Source: CAZZNY01 sp964655935 (GTDB lineage Bacteria > Patescibacteriota > Gracilibacteria > BD1-5 > UBA2023). From it: a stretch of 64,000 nucleotides of DNA. Shown piece by piece: positions 19,575-31,266 of the stretch. The position numbers and the translations under genes were made by a program. The notes below the pieces were generated by a model. The model searched no databases and was not told the DNA's origin. It was given only the letters and a program-made list of their open reading frames with translations. Positions within the stretch are counted from its first letter, which is position 1, and the number at the start of each line of letters is the position of its first letter. The stretch covers positions 53,926-117,925 of the forward strand of contig CAZZNY010000003.1 of assembly GCA_964655935.1 (NCBI GenBank). The letters are read 5' to 3'.

Positions 19575-19603
19575 ATTTTTTTCTTTTCAAAAAGGATTAT
19601 TCT
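19575..19603 (+). promoter_or_regulatory. T-tract promoter
   Basis: TTTTTTTC (19576-19583), 14 nt, TATTCT (19598-19603), 27 nt ahead of ATG 19631. The CCG before the T-tract is replaced by TCAA. Confidence 0.65.
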
Positions 19604-19630
19604 GCAGGCACTTATTATTAATAAAATAGT

Positions 19631-20350
19631 ATGATCCATAGGAGATGACTTGTACATGCCGAGGTGTACCCGATTGATTCGGTTGAACTTCGAGGTGTTG
19701 ATTATGTGCCAGAAGAGTTACGAACTCCAGTTATTATTGAGGGGGTTACGAAAGAAGTATTAGATATATTGTCTTACGCATGAGAATATCGGGGAAAGCA
19801 GATTTTTGAAAAATTACCAAAACCACAAATAAAAAAGGAAGCACATAAAGAAAATGATCTTCATATGGCTGCACATATTTGGATTTTTAATTCAAAATGA
19901 GAAGTTCTTATTCAAAAACGTACAGATAATAAAGATTCATATCCATGACTTTGGGATATTTCTGTTGCGGGGCATATTAGTAGTGGTGAAACAATGTTGA
20001 CTGGTGCATTTCGAGAAACAAGTGAAGAGCTTGGAATGAATACTACTATTGATGACCTAGTTCCAATTGGTTTCTATCGAGAAGAAATTACTCTAGATAT
20101 GCCTTGATATGAGGATGGTTGGTTTAATAATGAATTAAATGAGATTTTTGTTATGCGTTTTGATGGAGATATTTCAAATCTAAAAATTCAACCCGAAGAA
20201 GTGGCTGAAATTAAATATGTATCCCTAGAGTGGCTTGAGCAACAATGGAACACTCCAGAAGGAGCTGCTATGTTTACACCAAAAACTAAAGAGTATCGAC
20301 AAATGGTAATTGATGGTATCCGAAAACAACTTAGTGTTCATAAGAAGTAA
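19631..20350 (+). CDS. Nudix hydrolase, IPP-isomerase-like subgroup
   Basis: 239 aa. The Nudix box GHISSGETMLTGAFRETSEE (followed by LGM) is intact, and DLHMAAHIWIFNSKGEVLIQ plus YPGLWDISVAG before it match the IDI-like Nudix proteins, as does the protein at 3615. The first box Gly is GGG here. Functions in this group range from diphosphate hydrolysis to isomerisation and cannot be separated by eye. It precedes the NACHT gene of module 2 by 71 bp, mirroring the Nudix next to module 1. Confidence 0.85.
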
Positions 20351-20359
20351 TTGAATTAT

Positions 20360-20388
20360 TTGCTAAACACTACATTTTCTGCTAAAAT
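20360..20388 (+). promoter_or_regulatory. Sigma70-type promoter for NACHT protein 2
   Basis: TTGCTA, 17 nt, TAAAAT. The hairpin at 20389 begins directly after the -10 box. Confidence 0.75.
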
Positions 20389-20410
20389 AAAGGAGAATTC
20401 ATTCTCCTTT
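20389..20410 (+). promoter_or_regulatory. 5'-terminal hairpin of NACHT2 mRNA
   Basis: AAAGGAGAAT and ATTCTCCTTT form a 10-bp stem with a 2-nt loop, then ATTTTT, then ATG at 20422. The 5' arm AAGGAGA is the exact complement of the altered anti-SD of the 16S gene in this window (UCUCCUU). NACHT3 has the same leader design. Confidence 0.65.
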
Positions 20411-20421
20411 ATTTTTCTGTA

Positions 20422-23400
20422 ATGAGTCTAGTTATTCCATCTTCTTGAGATGATCAGGATATAAGGAATTCTCAAGAGATACAAAAACAATCTAAAATCT
20501 CCTTTCCTCGAGCAAAAGCTCGGGTATTTTTTGTGAGGCATGGAGAGAGTCAAAAAGCGGCAGAAGACTCTACATGATGATCATCTACGCAACCACCACA
20601 AACGTCTCTTTCAAGAGATGGTATTGATCAATCTCGAAAAGCTTGAAAATATATCCACCAAGCATTATGAACACTAGATAATTTGAGTGAACTTCGTTAT
20701 GCTGAAGATACTACCCGAGTTATTGAGACAACGATTGAGATGCTAGATGTAATTATTGGTAATGACGATGATTTTTCTAATCCAAATTGGAAAAAGTTGA
20801 AAATTGATGATCGATTACGGAGTACAGATAAAAATTTATTACTACAGGAATACAAAAATGCAGATGATTATTGTGTAAGTGCAGAGTTAAGTCGAGTACT
20901 TGGTGATGTCCGAACACAAGTACGAGATACTATTTATTCAAACGAAACATGAGTTGGAATAGTGATAATTTGACATAAATCTGATTCAAGCGGGACTGAA
21001 GTTGCCACCAGGGAACATCCTGAGAAATATAAACCATTTGACTTAAGTATTGCAAACTGAGAAATACGAGAACTTGATATTGACGAAGATGGTAATTGGA
21101 TAATTCCAGATAAACATCCAGAAATGTTATTTCTAAATCAAAAAAATCTTGAATCTATTCTAGAAGCTATCAGGAAGAATATTCCTGAATTATTAACCGA
21201 AATTGAATTATTTGAAAAGCATGAATTATCAATCTGGGAATTACAAAATAGAATCAATGAGATCCTTCAAAAACATCCAAAATATTTCGAAATCCTCCTA
21301 AAATCTGAAAACTCGGATATCTCTTCGTTTTGTCTTGCAAATCTTATTATTAAGAAAAACTTTTCTGCTCTTTATGAGAATTATGACAAGAATTCAAGTA
21401 TTTCTCAGAAAGAGCTCGATTTTCTATTGAGATATCATGGTTCTAGTCAAGAAAAATGAGAGATTTTCAAATTAATCAATCTAGTCTTCATTCAATGTCC
21501 GAATCATGACGAAACGCTTGAACAAATCGATTCAACGCCAAAAATATTTGAAAAATTTTTTCCAGAACTTGAGAATCTAGAAATAAAAGAAAAGCTCATT
21601 TATAATAGACGAACTTATTGGAAGGCTATTAAAATACAAATTCGTTCTCTCGATGAAACAATCAAAAAACAGAAAAAAGGATCGATACTGTCAAGAAAAG
21701 TAGTGAAAAAAAATGAGCAAAATAATACGATAGAGATTGATGAGGAGGAGATTATGCGACCAGATAATATCTCCTATGTATTGCCCGCAATGGTGGGATT
21801 TGGGAAGTCACTCTGGGTGACGGAATTGGTAAAGAAGATAATCTGTCGCTACCCTGAAAAACAAGTCGTATTTATAGAAGGTAGTGATTGGAAAAAGAAA
21901 ACTATAGAGGATATCTCCGAATATCTCGATGCAAAAGTGAAAGATAAAGACAATACAATCTTGGTTATAGATGCTCTCGATGAGACAGATTCGGATACAG
22001 AACTACAGAAGAAAATCATGACATTATTGCAAAACAAAGAGTGGCGTGATGTAAAAAAGATTATCACAGGCCGTCCTACGACTTTTAATGAAAAGAAAAA
22101 TGAGGGATTTGAAACATTGGGTATGGAATTTGATAAAAATGAATTTATCAAGAAAAAAGGTGGAACAAAGGCAGGTAAAATAAATGGACTTCTCTATCGA
22201 AAAGAATTTAAAGATGGAATTAATAATAATCCATTGCTTGTTTATTTCGTTTGTGAACTTGCGAATAATACTGAGGGGTACGTGAGGTCTCTCGATGATA
22301 TAATAAATGAAAGCAAAAAAACTGGGGAACCTTTGAAGCCATTACTTTATGAAACTGTGATAAAGCTAATGATTATACAGCACAAGGGGGTAGAACCAGA
22401 GAGTAAAACTACTGAAGGATATATAGATTTTTTTAATGATATATTTTGAGATTTATCCATCTTAGCATTAGGGCTCACTCGTGGAAAAAGTTATGGAGAA
22501 ATTGCCCAAGAAGAGCTGTGGTCAAAAACAAAACAATCCAAATTGTTTAACGCTATCAATATTCTTCTGAAAATAGGTGATAATGATAATTATCAATTTG
22601 CCCATAAATCATTTCAAGAATATTTCGTATATCAATATCGAGAGAATTGTTTTAAGAATGGGAAACAAGGACAAGAAGAATGGTATAAAATACTACAAAA
22701 TGAAAAAGGTGAAAATCTTGAAAGATTATTTTCCAGTGTTGGAATTATGAATTTTCAATTTTTCGAACAAGATGCAAATTATCTCATAAATCAAGGAGGA
22801 ACCATCCCTCTAAAAGAGATTATATGAAATATTGGAGCGATAGGGGATGATGATAATGATTCTCTTCTCAAACGAGTGGTTACATTGTCCGCATTTCAAA
22901 ATGATCCAGATGCGATACAAAAATTTTGTTGGGCAATCGGGAGTANNNNNNNNNNNNNNNNNNNNNNNNNNNNNNNNNNNNNNNNNNNNNNNNNNNNNNN
23001 NNNNNNNNNNNNNNNNNNNNNNNNNNNNNNNNNNNNNNNNNNNNNCTGCATTTCAAAATGATCCAGATGCGATACAAAAATTTTGTTGGGCAATCGGGAG
23101 TATATGAGTTACGTGAGTTAAAGGTGGTCATGTACTTTTAGAGAAGGTAGTAGACTTACCTGCATTTCAAAATGATCCAGATGCGATACAAAAATTTTGT
23201 TGGGCAATCGGGAGAATGTGGGATAAAGGTGGTCATGTACTTTTAGAGAAGGTAGTAGACTTACCTGTATTTAAAGAAAATGCTAGTGCAATAAGTATTT
23301 TTTGTTTTGCAATTGTAGCAATAGAAGATAAAGATGGTCATGTACTTTTAGAGAAGGTAGTAGACTTACCTGCATTTAAAGAAAATTTTAATGCAATACG

Positions 23401-24022
23401 TAATTTGTGTTGGGCAATTCGGGTAATAGAAGATAAAGGTGGTCATGTACTTTTAGAGAAGGCAGTAGACTTACCTGCATTTAAAAATAATCCAGTGGCG
23501 ATACAAAATTTTTGTTGGGCCATCGGGGATATGGCAGATCAAGATAGCTATGTGCTTTTAGAAAAGATTATTGATTTACCCGCATTCAGAAATGATTCAT
23601 TAGCAATACGAGTTGCTTGTTTTGTAATCGAAAAAATACAATATAAAGATAGTCATGTGCTTTTAGAGAAGATAATAGACTTACCTACATTCAGAAATTA
23701 TCCAGAGACAATAAGATATTTTTGTTGAGCCTTAGCAAAATCTCCAAAACAAGAAGCTATAAATTTATTTGAAAAAATAGAGGATCTTGTTCTGTCTACA
23801 TCGTTAGCTTTTTATAATGCAGCCTGTTTATTTTCTGTACATGGTATTATAGAGAAATCTCTCATGTATCTCCGAAAGGATTTAGATTATCTATTACAAC
23901 AATCACAAGAAGATCTAAAAAAGCAGTTGGATTGGATTGCTGAGGATTCTGATTGGGATGGTATGCGAGATACTCCTGAATTTAAGAGTTTGATTCGAGA
24001 ATATGAGGGGAAATTGAAATAA
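20422..24022 (+). CDS. Histidine phosphatase-NACHT ATPase with 35-aa repeats (module 2; contains assembly gap)
   Basis: About 1,200 aa. Residues 33-230 are a histidine-phosphatase domain with an intact RVFFVRHGES (R39 H40) and second His in IIGHKSD (about 183). After a helical linker the NACHT ATPase has Walker A PAMVGFGKSLW (about 455), Walker B LVIDALDET (about 513), IITGRPTTF, NPLLVYFVCEL and FAHKSFQEYF. C-terminal repeats of 35 aa (GGHVLLEKVVDLPAF.. ending FCWAIG) follow from 22870. A run of 100 N (22946-23045) interrupts them, so the frame shifts by one base there and true length is unknown. The C-terminus (DWDGMRDTPEFKSLI) resembles TPR protein ends. Paralogue of the proteins at 6229 and 37174. 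Its phosphatase is probably active, unlike that of NACHT1. Confidence 0.85.
22870..23728 (+). repeat. In-frame 105-bp tandem repeats of NACHT protein 2
   Basis: Units of 105 bp encode 35 residues with the pattern hVLLEKhhDLPAFxxxxxAI followed by a Cys-Trp-Ala-Ile segment. Copies around 23048 and 23163 share long identical stretches, while later ones diverge, so the array grew by recent duplication at its upstream end. Identical units are the likely reason the assembly broke here. Confidence 0.9.
22946..23045. other. Assembly gap (100 N)
   Basis: Exactly 100 N, the usual placeholder for a gap of unknown size, flanked on both sides by the same repeat sequence. It is not a biological feature. 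Confidence 0.97.
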
Positions 24023-24210
24023 GTCTTCTTTCACCTTCTATTATTTTATGATCGAGATCAAACGACTCGAGCTATATGTAAAAACTCTTTAAATTGCTAG
24101 ATCTTGACGATGAGAAAAAAGAGAAGAATCAAGAGGTTTAAAAAACTTTTTGAAAATAAATAAAAATCAATACTATTTGTGCATTGTAATTGTGTAAATA
24201 ATCACACAAC

Positions 24211-25989
24211 ATGACAAATCGTGTTACTATGAATACCCAATCTCTCCAAAAAGCTTTTCCGAGCGTTTATGGGGAATTTTTTAGTTGTTATGATCTCATA
24301 ATCAGTAGCTGTTTTTCTCTCAATTGGTGACAAGAATGAGCTACTCATGAATCTCGTCAGATTGTCACAAAATCAAAACTTCCTCTCAAATGCTATGCGG
24401 GAATAAAAAAAATCGAATGAGATGTTGGGATAAAATTTTCTGAGTGTAAGTTTTTTAATATCGTAGATAAACAGTTTGATGTAGTAGATTATCAAAAAGT
24501 GAATAAAGAGTATGAATGAACCATGCGTCAGATTATTTGATTTTTACGAGAGAATAACCATACATCAAGTATTGAGATTTCTTTTTTGTCAGAAATTCCT
24601 CGAGGACATTCTTTGGGCTTTTCTGATACATCGTTTGCTGCTCTTGCGCTTTGATTGTATTTGTATGTTTGAAAATTAAAAAGGGAAGTATTAGATAATT
24701 ATGATGAATTTTTATCTTCACCAGCTTGTGAAGAGATTATTCGGTTTGCTTGGAGCTTATCACTTCGGCCAAGATATGGAAATACGATCGCCCAGAGTAT
24801 ACGAACAGCATTTTCAAATAGTTCGAGTGTTACGGTAACCTGTAGTGAAAGATTTGAACATGATGATTCTTTCGAAGATGTTGCTGATAATATTCATTGT
24901 GAGCACTACGTACTAGCTGATAAATTTTGAGATACTCTCGTAAGCGATGAGTTGCCTTTTGATTTTGGTCTGATTTTTTCTGGGATTCCAGAAGATTCGA
25001 GACAAGTGGAACGTTTTAAAAAGGCAGACATAGTTGATTTTGATAAATATAAATCATTTTTACACCAAACCATACTGTCAGAACAATCACAAGAGCATGA
25101 AATATATGCTATGAAATTTCTTTCAAGAGAGCCACTTTTTACGTATGCATCAGACTTGATGATTTTGTTAAATGTTAGAGCACTTTATCTTTTGTCACAA
25201 TTGTTTCAAAGATGACATTCTCCTGAGCTTATGTATCAATTTATAGACAATATTAATCACCAAAGGGCGATTCTTGAAATCATTTCAGGTTGAAATTCTT
25301 TTTCTGACGACTTTGTATTTAATTTCAAAAAATACCAGACTCATCCGGATGAATGCCTTTGAATTACACCGTTATATTCAGGAAAGGTATGATGAGGATA
25401 TCTCTTCTTTCTACCCCCTGGAATGAGTAGAAAAACTCTTGATCTCACAATCCAGGAAATGAAAATAGAGTATCCACAAATCGAGCTAGAGTATTGTTCT
25501 TATCTTGATGGGGATTGCAAGGATTGAGTTCAGATTGAGCAATTTGTATCCAAATCTATATTTTCTCATTATGTCCAGAAAGACAAGGTATTTTTTAAAG
25601 ATAATTCTGGTAGGTCTTATGTGGCTGAATATAAAACAATTATCGAGAAAGAAACGGATTGTCTTCTTATAGATGCGATAGGGAGAAAACTGTATTTTAA
25701 TTGAGTTAAACTTACATCAAAAGAATTACCATCTCAGACAACCTCTGTTGATGTCCTGGAGATATTGTTTGATACTGATTGTGAGGATGTTACAAATGCT
25801 GAGTTTCCGACTTCAAGTTATACAAAAAACAAGAATGAGATGCTTGGAAAAATTGTATTGCCACTCATTAAGTTTATGGAGGAAAAAACTGGGCAAAAAT
25901 TTCCATTGATTTGTAAGTGAAGTATTACTGAGTTTTATATGAAACTCGGAAAATCAAAGACATCTATAGGAATTATAAAAAACATTTAG
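24211..25989 (+). CDS. GHMP-kinase-like protein with an extra C-terminal domain (module 2)
   Basis: 592 aa, paralogue of the protein at 4394 along its whole length: KLPLKCYAGIKK, RGHSLGFSDTSFAAL (phosphate loop), LYSGKVGGGYLFFLP (C-terminal GHMP motif), DAIGRKLYFNGVKLTSKELP and the terminal ITEFYMKLGKSKTSIGIIKN. The phosphate loop has GFSD where the paralogue has GFSG, so activity could differ. It follows NACHT2 by 188 bp instead of preceding it. A hairpin TTGTGT/ACACAA sits just before the ATG. Function unknown beyond the GHMP resemblance. Confidence 0.65.
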
Positions 25990-26254
25990 CAAACTTTTTG
26001 CAAAATCCCCTATTTTCTTTTTGAAATGAGAAAATATGACTTCGATTCGGTTGATAATATTAACTTCTTTCTTAAGTGTAAGATAGAACTCTTAGTAAAT
26101 AAATAGTCGATTGATGGCGTGTCTTAATAGGTTGAATACATAATGGAGTCTCGAATGGACATGATGATCTTTCGTTGTCTTGATATCAAGCTCTTTTTTG
26201 TCTATTATGTCAATATTTTCCCAAAAGAATAATATGCAACTTAATTCATTCTTT
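25990..26254. other. Intergenic, no gene seen
   Basis: AT-rich spacer. A minus-strand frame of 77 codons crosses it and runs through the promoter of the next gene, so I do not accept it. Nothing else is visible before the promoter at 26255. Confidence 0.5.
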
Positions 26255-26287
26255 TTCCGTTTTTTTCTCCCACAAACCAGATAGATT
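26255..26287 (+). promoter_or_regulatory. T-tract promoter of the 98-aa protein
   Basis: TTCCGTTTTTTTC, 14 nt, TAGATT (26282-26287). An almost identical promoter stands before the broken paralogue at 41433. Confidence 0.75.
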
Positions 26288-26288
26288 A

Positions 26289-26313
26289 TGCATCGAGAAT
26301 AACTCTCGGTGCA
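26289..26313 (+). promoter_or_regulatory. 5'-terminal mRNA hairpin
   Basis: TGCATCGAGA and TCTCGGTGCA (10 bp, one G-T wobble) with an ATAAC loop, then a T-run and the ATG 17 nt later. The same hairpin is kept at 41391-41415. Confidence 0.65.
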
Positions 26314-26330
26314 TTTTTTAATCAAATACT

Positions 26331-26627
26331 ATGAATAATAATCTACAGAATGAGGCTTGGCGGATGGCTGAAGCCCTTAAGAAGGATATGGGAAGGAAAG
26401 TGGCGGACATTCTTCGGGCACAAGCTCGGAGCTTCTGGCAACAAGGAAATCTCGAGGAGATGTATGAATTCTTTAATCAAGTATACGATGAAGTATATCA
26501 CGACATGATTTTCAAGAAGATGAATGTAAACAATAACACTCGAGCTTTGTTCGAGATTCTTGCGACCCCCATATATCAGAAAGAAAAAGTAGAACAGGAG
26601 AAGATTATTGCTGAGATACTGAAATAA
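26331..26627 (+). CDS. Small helical protein of the NACHT module (98 aa)
   Basis: 98 aa, all-helical by composition, family not recognised: EAWRMAEALKKDMGRKVADI, then YEFFNQVYDEVYHDMIFKKM and a charged C-terminal helix. It has no UGA codon. A frameshifted paralogue with the same promoter and leader lies at 41433 after NACHT3, so this gene travels with the NACHT module. An adaptor or regulatory partner of the NACHT protein is a guess based only on linkage. Confidence 0.7.
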   Translation: MNNNLQNEAWRMAEALKKDMGRKVADILRAQARSFWQQGNLEEMYEFFNQVYDEVYHDMIFKKMNVNNNTRALFEILATPIYQKEKVEQEKIIAEILK

Positions 26628-26650
26628 GTTTTCATATTTTTCTTTGGATG

Positions 26651-26676
26651 ACAGTCTATAGTAGGCTGTTTTTATT
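26651..26676 (+). terminator. Intrinsic terminator
   Basis: ACAGTCTA and TAGGCTGT pair (one G-T) around TAG and are followed by a T-rich run, 23 nt after the stop of the 98-aa protein. Confidence 0.65.
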
Positions 26677-26730
26677 TTATATAAGCCAAAACATAAAGTT
26701 TCAATGAACAGAGAAAAATATTCTTAGTGT

Positions 26731-26763
26731 TTCCGTTTTTTTCTTTTGTTTGGGGAATATACT
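26731..26763 (+). promoter_or_regulatory. T-tract promoter
   Basis: TTCCGTTTTTTTC, 14 nt, TATACT (26758-26763), upstream of the NDK-like gene. Confidence 0.75.
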
Positions 26764-26814
26764 CACAGCAACATTAAGGCCTAAATGTGTTATACTTATA
26801 ATTTTTTACGTACA

Positions 26815-27522
26815 ATGATCTCATGTATTTTTTTAAAACCCGAATCAATATGACGGGAACAGGATATAATTGAAGGAATTAATCTTATAAATTGACATAT
26901 AAAGAACCTGGAAACACAAAGAATTATAAATACTATAATTTCAAGCGTTTCGGTATTACTAAAAGGTGTTCAATTTTCTGAAGATTGTCTTTATGCTGAA
27001 GAATGAGAATTGACAGAAGAAATGCTTTTTGAAGTTATGTATCCAACTTTACTTTGAAATCAAGAGATAATCACAAAAATGAAGCAACAATATGTAGGGA
27101 GGAAATATAAAATAGTATTTTTTAATATAGACACACAGAAAGATGAAACAGAAATATTCTGAACTCTCCAACAATTAAAATGAAAAATGTCAGAGCTCGG
27201 TCCAATGTATTCAACTTGATTGCGTGGACATATGTATCGTAAAAGTTTAGAAGAAAAAGAAAAAAATGAATCAGAAAATAATTCCTGAAATTTTGTGCAT
27301 ATTCCAGATACAGAGGAAGAGGTACTACAGCTTCTTGATTATACATTCAATAGATCAAATCAGGATCAGCAAAATCAATCATTCAATGTAATAAAGAACA
27401 CAAAAAATGCCACGAATATATTTCTCTCACGCCAGAGACAACAAAGTTTACAAGCAGTTGGAGGAATAGACATTACTTCATTTACTCCAGAATATGAGCT
27501 TGAAGTTGCTATGCAATATTAA
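26815..27522 (+). CDS. Nucleoside diphosphate kinase-like protein
   Basis: 235 aa, longer than the usual ~140-aa NDK. CIFLKPESI at the start fits the NDK strand with KPD, FFNIDTQKDETEIFGTLQQL and STGLRGHM fit the segment around the conserved Arg, and NFVHIPDTEEEVLQLLDYTF fits the active-site N-x-V-H-x-S-D helix including the phospho-accepting His. The C-terminal 50 aa are extra. The resemblance is distant, so enzymatic activity is not assured. Nudix and nucleotidyltransferase genes follow. Confidence 0.55.
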
Positions 27523-27575
27523 ACATTGCAAAAAACTTTCCTTATTATATTTTAATTATTTACTTTTATATTTAT

Positions 27576-28034
27576 ATGACAAATATTCGAGAATCAGTCC
27601 GTGGAATTATTATTCACAAAGATGATAATAAATATTCAGCACTTCTTATGCATAGAATAAAAAATGGCAATGAATATTGGGTTTTGCCAGGAGGATGAAT
27701 TGAAGCTGGTGAAGATTGTATGCAGGCATTTCAAAGAGAGATGGAAGAGGAAATTGGATCTGATATTACTTTAGCAAATATCCAGCATGTTATGACAACA
27801 CAGTCTGTACAGAATGATGTTGTAAATGTTCAACATGTTTACCAATGTGATTATGTATCAGGAACCATTGGAAGTGGCACTGGACCAGAATTTACCGAGA
27901 GACTCTCTCATGATAATTTCTATCAGATTGAGGTTGTTAGTAGAGAAGATATAAAAAATATTAATCTTGTTCCTGCAGAAATTCAAACACTCGTTGGTGA
28001 TATTATTCGTCTTCGCAGAGAGAATAATAAATAG
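27576..28034 (+). CDS. Nudix hydrolase
   Basis: 152 aa, typical length. VRGIIIHKDDNKYSALLMHR precedes a full Nudix box (GGIEAGEDCMQAFQREMEEE, then IGS), with Arg and both Glu present. One box Gly is UGA (GGGIEAG). It probably hydrolyses a nucleoside diphosphate derivative. It starts 53 nt after the NDK-like gene and is followed by a palindromic AATAAATAAAATTTTATT segment that could end the transcript. Confidence 0.9.
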
Positions 28035-28122
28035 ATTATTGAAACAATAAATAAAATTTTATTTATTGTCCATTATATATAAGCAGTGTTCAATGGTCTT
28101 TGCTCTTAATAATATTGTGTAT

Positions 28123-28968
28123 ATGACTCAAATTTCAATTTTGGCTAAAATTAAAAAAGGAATTGAACAGCAATTTAATGAACAATTTGTAGAGATTGTC
28201 GCTAATAATATTATCATGTCTTTGGATCCAAATCATGATTTCGATACCCTCTCAAAAATTGTTTCTGCCCCATATCCAGTTCGCTACATTCTAGCACTTC
28301 AAGAGGTTGCTTGATATACTATGAAAAATATAAATAACATAGGTATCTTAGCAATTACTGGAAGCTGAGGAAGGTTGGATATTGTGGACTGATTAAGTGA
28401 TCTAGATATATTTATAGTTTTGCACTGAAACCCCGATATTCCTCATATCACAGAAGGACTTGAATCGCTACGATTTATACATGGAATCAAAGTCGGTTTT
28501 ACGATTATTTCCGAGGCTGAGTTTCAGCAAAGCACAAATACAAAAGCAAAAATTTGTTATCAAATAAAAAATTTAAATCATCTCAATGCTCTCGTACTTT
28601 ATAAACAAGGTATTGCTATTCCAAAGTACTCAAAACAATTATTAATCCAGAGAATATATAAAGAAATTGATCTATATATTGATAAATCACTTAAGATTAT
28701 ATCAGACATATCAGATCGGATATCATTACAAAAAGGCTTAAAACGCGCCTATACTGTCATGAAATTACTTCTGATCCTCAGAGGGTATGATTCTGTGGAA
28801 TGATACCTGAATGTGCGAAAAATGTTTTACGCCATCTTTCTAAAAGATAATTTCTTAAAAATACCACAATATAATTATTCATGAGTGCTTAATATACAAA
28901 AGAAAAAGAATCTACTCAATAATTTTGTATCTCAAGCAAAAGCAAAGGTCCATAATATGAATTCATAA
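28123..28968 (+). CDS. Nucleotidyltransferase-fold protein
   Basis: 281 aa from ATG 28123 (ATG 28093 in the same frame is an alternative). ILAITGSGGRLDIV and GLSDLDIFIVL give the GS-GR-x-D and SDLD elements of a polymerase-beta-type nucleotidyltransferase. Helical C-terminal 130 aa (LQKGLKRAYTVMKLLLILRG). Three UGA glycines lie in and next to the catalytic loop. It precedes the sugar-phosphate cyclase gene by 96 bp and may belong to that cluster. Confidence 0.7.
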
Positions 28969-29064
28969 TAGTTAATATATAAAACCTTTTGATGGAGTCT
29001 TCTCAAAATACTCGCCAGATATTATTAATGCGTCAAAAATATTATTCTTTCATAAACTATATCC

Positions 29065-30165
29065 ATGAAAAACATTCAAATCCAATTGCCCTATATTGAC
29101 CAACAGATAATCGTTGATTATTGAACTGGTATTGAGCATTTGCAGAATTTTGTAGAACAAGGACAGTACGACAAAATCTTATTTCTCTTTGATGATAATG
29201 TATTTAAAAAGTACGGAAATGATTTTAAGGTCGCTTTTGCTACAAAAGAAAGTTGCTATATCCAACTTCTCCCCAATAGTATATCAAAGGATATTGATTA
29301 TTTGACTCTCATCTTGAGAAGGGTGGCATATGTTGGACTTTCCCGAAAAAGCCTTGTTGTTTGTGTTGGTGGGGGATATGTTTCGGATATTGGCGGGGTA
29401 TTTGCTGGGCTCTATATGAGAGGAATTGATTTTGTGCAATTTTCTACAACATTAATGTCTCAGGCTGATTGTGTTATTGGAAAAGTTTGATTAAATGTAT
29501 CCAGTAAAAAGAATTTTGTAGGACTCTTTAACTCACCAGTGCTAACAATTTGTGATGTAAAATATCTTGAATCGCTTCAAAAAAAGGAACTTATTTATGC
29601 TATGAGTGAAGTATATAAACATAATCTGATAGCCACTGAAGACTTATCGTGTGGAAAGATTAATTTTTCTCTTGAGAGATACCAGAAATATCTTGAGGAA
29701 GGTATTGAATATCATCAGAATGACTGGATTGAGCTTGTGGCTTGATCGATAAGTATCAAAAAATATTTTGTAGAACAGGATGTATATGATACTAATGGTT
29801 TACACAAATGACTCTCTCTTGGACATACGATCGCAAATGTTATAGAGACACTTATTCCAGATATAAAGCACTGAGAAGCTGTATGGATAGGAATATATAT
29901 ATCACTTCTTGCTTCAGAGATTGCTTTCCCAGAGGAGGAATATAAAATACTGCTTGATCAAATTCAGAGATTTTTGCCATTTCATTACTCAAAGCATGTA
30001 TTACAGTTCTCGGAAATTTTAGATCTTCTTAAAAATGATAAGCTTTCTGCGTTCTGAAGTATTAATCTTGTATTGTTTGAAAAAGCTGGAAGTTTTAAGA
30101 TAGTTAAAAACTGGTCTGAAGAAAATATTCATTATCTTTTCTCAAATGTATTTACAGTGAAATAG
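29065..30165 (+). CDS. Sugar-phosphate cyclase (3-dehydroquinate synthase-like)
   Basis: 366 aa, the length of the DHQ synthase superfamily. VVCVGGGYVSDIGGVFAGLY and MRGIDFVQFSTTLMSQADC followed by VIGKVGLN are the NAD-binding and catalytic segments of this superfamily; SEVYKHNLI and GLSLGHTIANVIE carry the metal-binding Glu/His, and HGEAVWIGI the last His. These NAD/metal enzymes cyclise DAHP, sedoheptulose-7-P or glucose-6-P. No other shikimate gene is in the window and the next genes are a kinase, a phosphatase and a lactonase-like protein, so a cyclitol pathway is more likely than aromatic biosynthesis. UGA encodes several catalytic glycines. Confidence 0.85.
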
Positions 30166-31249
30166 TCTTAATGATGTACTGAATCAGATTGGATTAAAAA
30201 TACACATTAATGGTTATTGTAATTCGAGCAATAGTCTTTATGGGAAATGAGAACTGCTGACAAAAAAAGTTTTTTTTAAGATTGTTTTGTCTAAGAATTG
30301 AGAATTACTGAAGAAGAATACAAATATTTTTTCTTGATATTTTAATACTCCACAGATTATTGAGGAGTTTCCCATTGGAAATAACTACATATGTTTGGTA
30401 TATGAATATATTGAAGAGAGTTCATATATGACTGCAAACGATTTTCTTGCTTGTCCATATATACCTGATAACGAGAAAATACAAACTTTTCAAAGTTTGT
30501 ATGAAAAAATAAAAAATATTTCTTTAAGTACAATATCCAAAGAAAAAAATGGAGAATATCCTAGTAAAAAATTGTTTGAGAAAAGGTTTGGAGAAAATAG
30601 ACTTTTTCGATATTATTGAAATGGCTATAAGGCTTTATTTGACGATATAGATAAGATTTTTTCGAAGGAAAAATCTGATGTAATAAAATCTTATCTGACT
30701 CAAATGGAGATGGTAGCATTAACACCTTCCTCATCTTGTTTTTGTTTTGGACATTGAGATTTTCATGAATTTAATTTTTGATTTAGAGAGAATCGATCGG
30801 GCGAATATTTTCCAATTTTTGTTGACTTGGAGACTGCTGGGTATAACCCAATTCTTTGAGATATGGCTACATATTATTGGAATATTCTATTTCAAGGAGA
30901 TTATCTCTATACTCGATATTCTCAGTCTCATGCGAGCTATGCAAGATCTATATCTGTTTATTTGCGAAATAAACAGATAGCAATATATATATCAACCTAT
31001 ATAGCCCCAGTAATTATATTTTTGTGAGAAAAATTTCCAGGATTTGATTGGAAAAAAGAGCTGACTTGGAGGTTACTGCTTCGAATTCTTGCAGTTCATA
31101 ATGTGCTTGAATATAGCGAAATTGATCGTAAGATAATCTATAAAATTGTTTATCAAATAATCAACTGGTGATCTTGAGAAAATTCTATATTAGACCTCCC
31201 ATTTTCCACAGTTCCCATAAATGAAAATTGAGAGTTTCAAGTATGATAA
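30146..31249 (+). CDS. APH-type small-molecule kinase
   Basis: 367 aa. CFGHGDFHEFNF is the Brenner-type HGDxHxxN catalytic loop of aminoglycoside phosphotransferase/choline kinase-like enzymes, with its Gly as UGA, and IFVDLETAGYNPILGDMA is the metal-binding DxE segment. The N-lobe holds KKVFFKIVLSKNGELLKK. I choose ATG 30146, which overlaps the cyclase gene by 20 nt; no closer ATG is in frame. Overlap with a sugar-phosphate cyclase suggests the substrate is a cyclitol or sugar, which is inference. Confidence 0.8.
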
Positions 31250-31266
31250 TAAATAATTAGGTACGT

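Noticed and set aside
22870..23728. Regular repeats that could be taken for a CRISPR array.
   Set aside because: The 105-bp period is in frame, units are coding with no unique spacers, and they continue a NACHT protein; no cas gene is present.
26092..26325. A 77-codon minus-strand frame between the GHMP-like and 98-aa genes.
   Set aside because: It overlaps the promoter, hairpin and start region of the 98-aa gene and has no recognisable motif.
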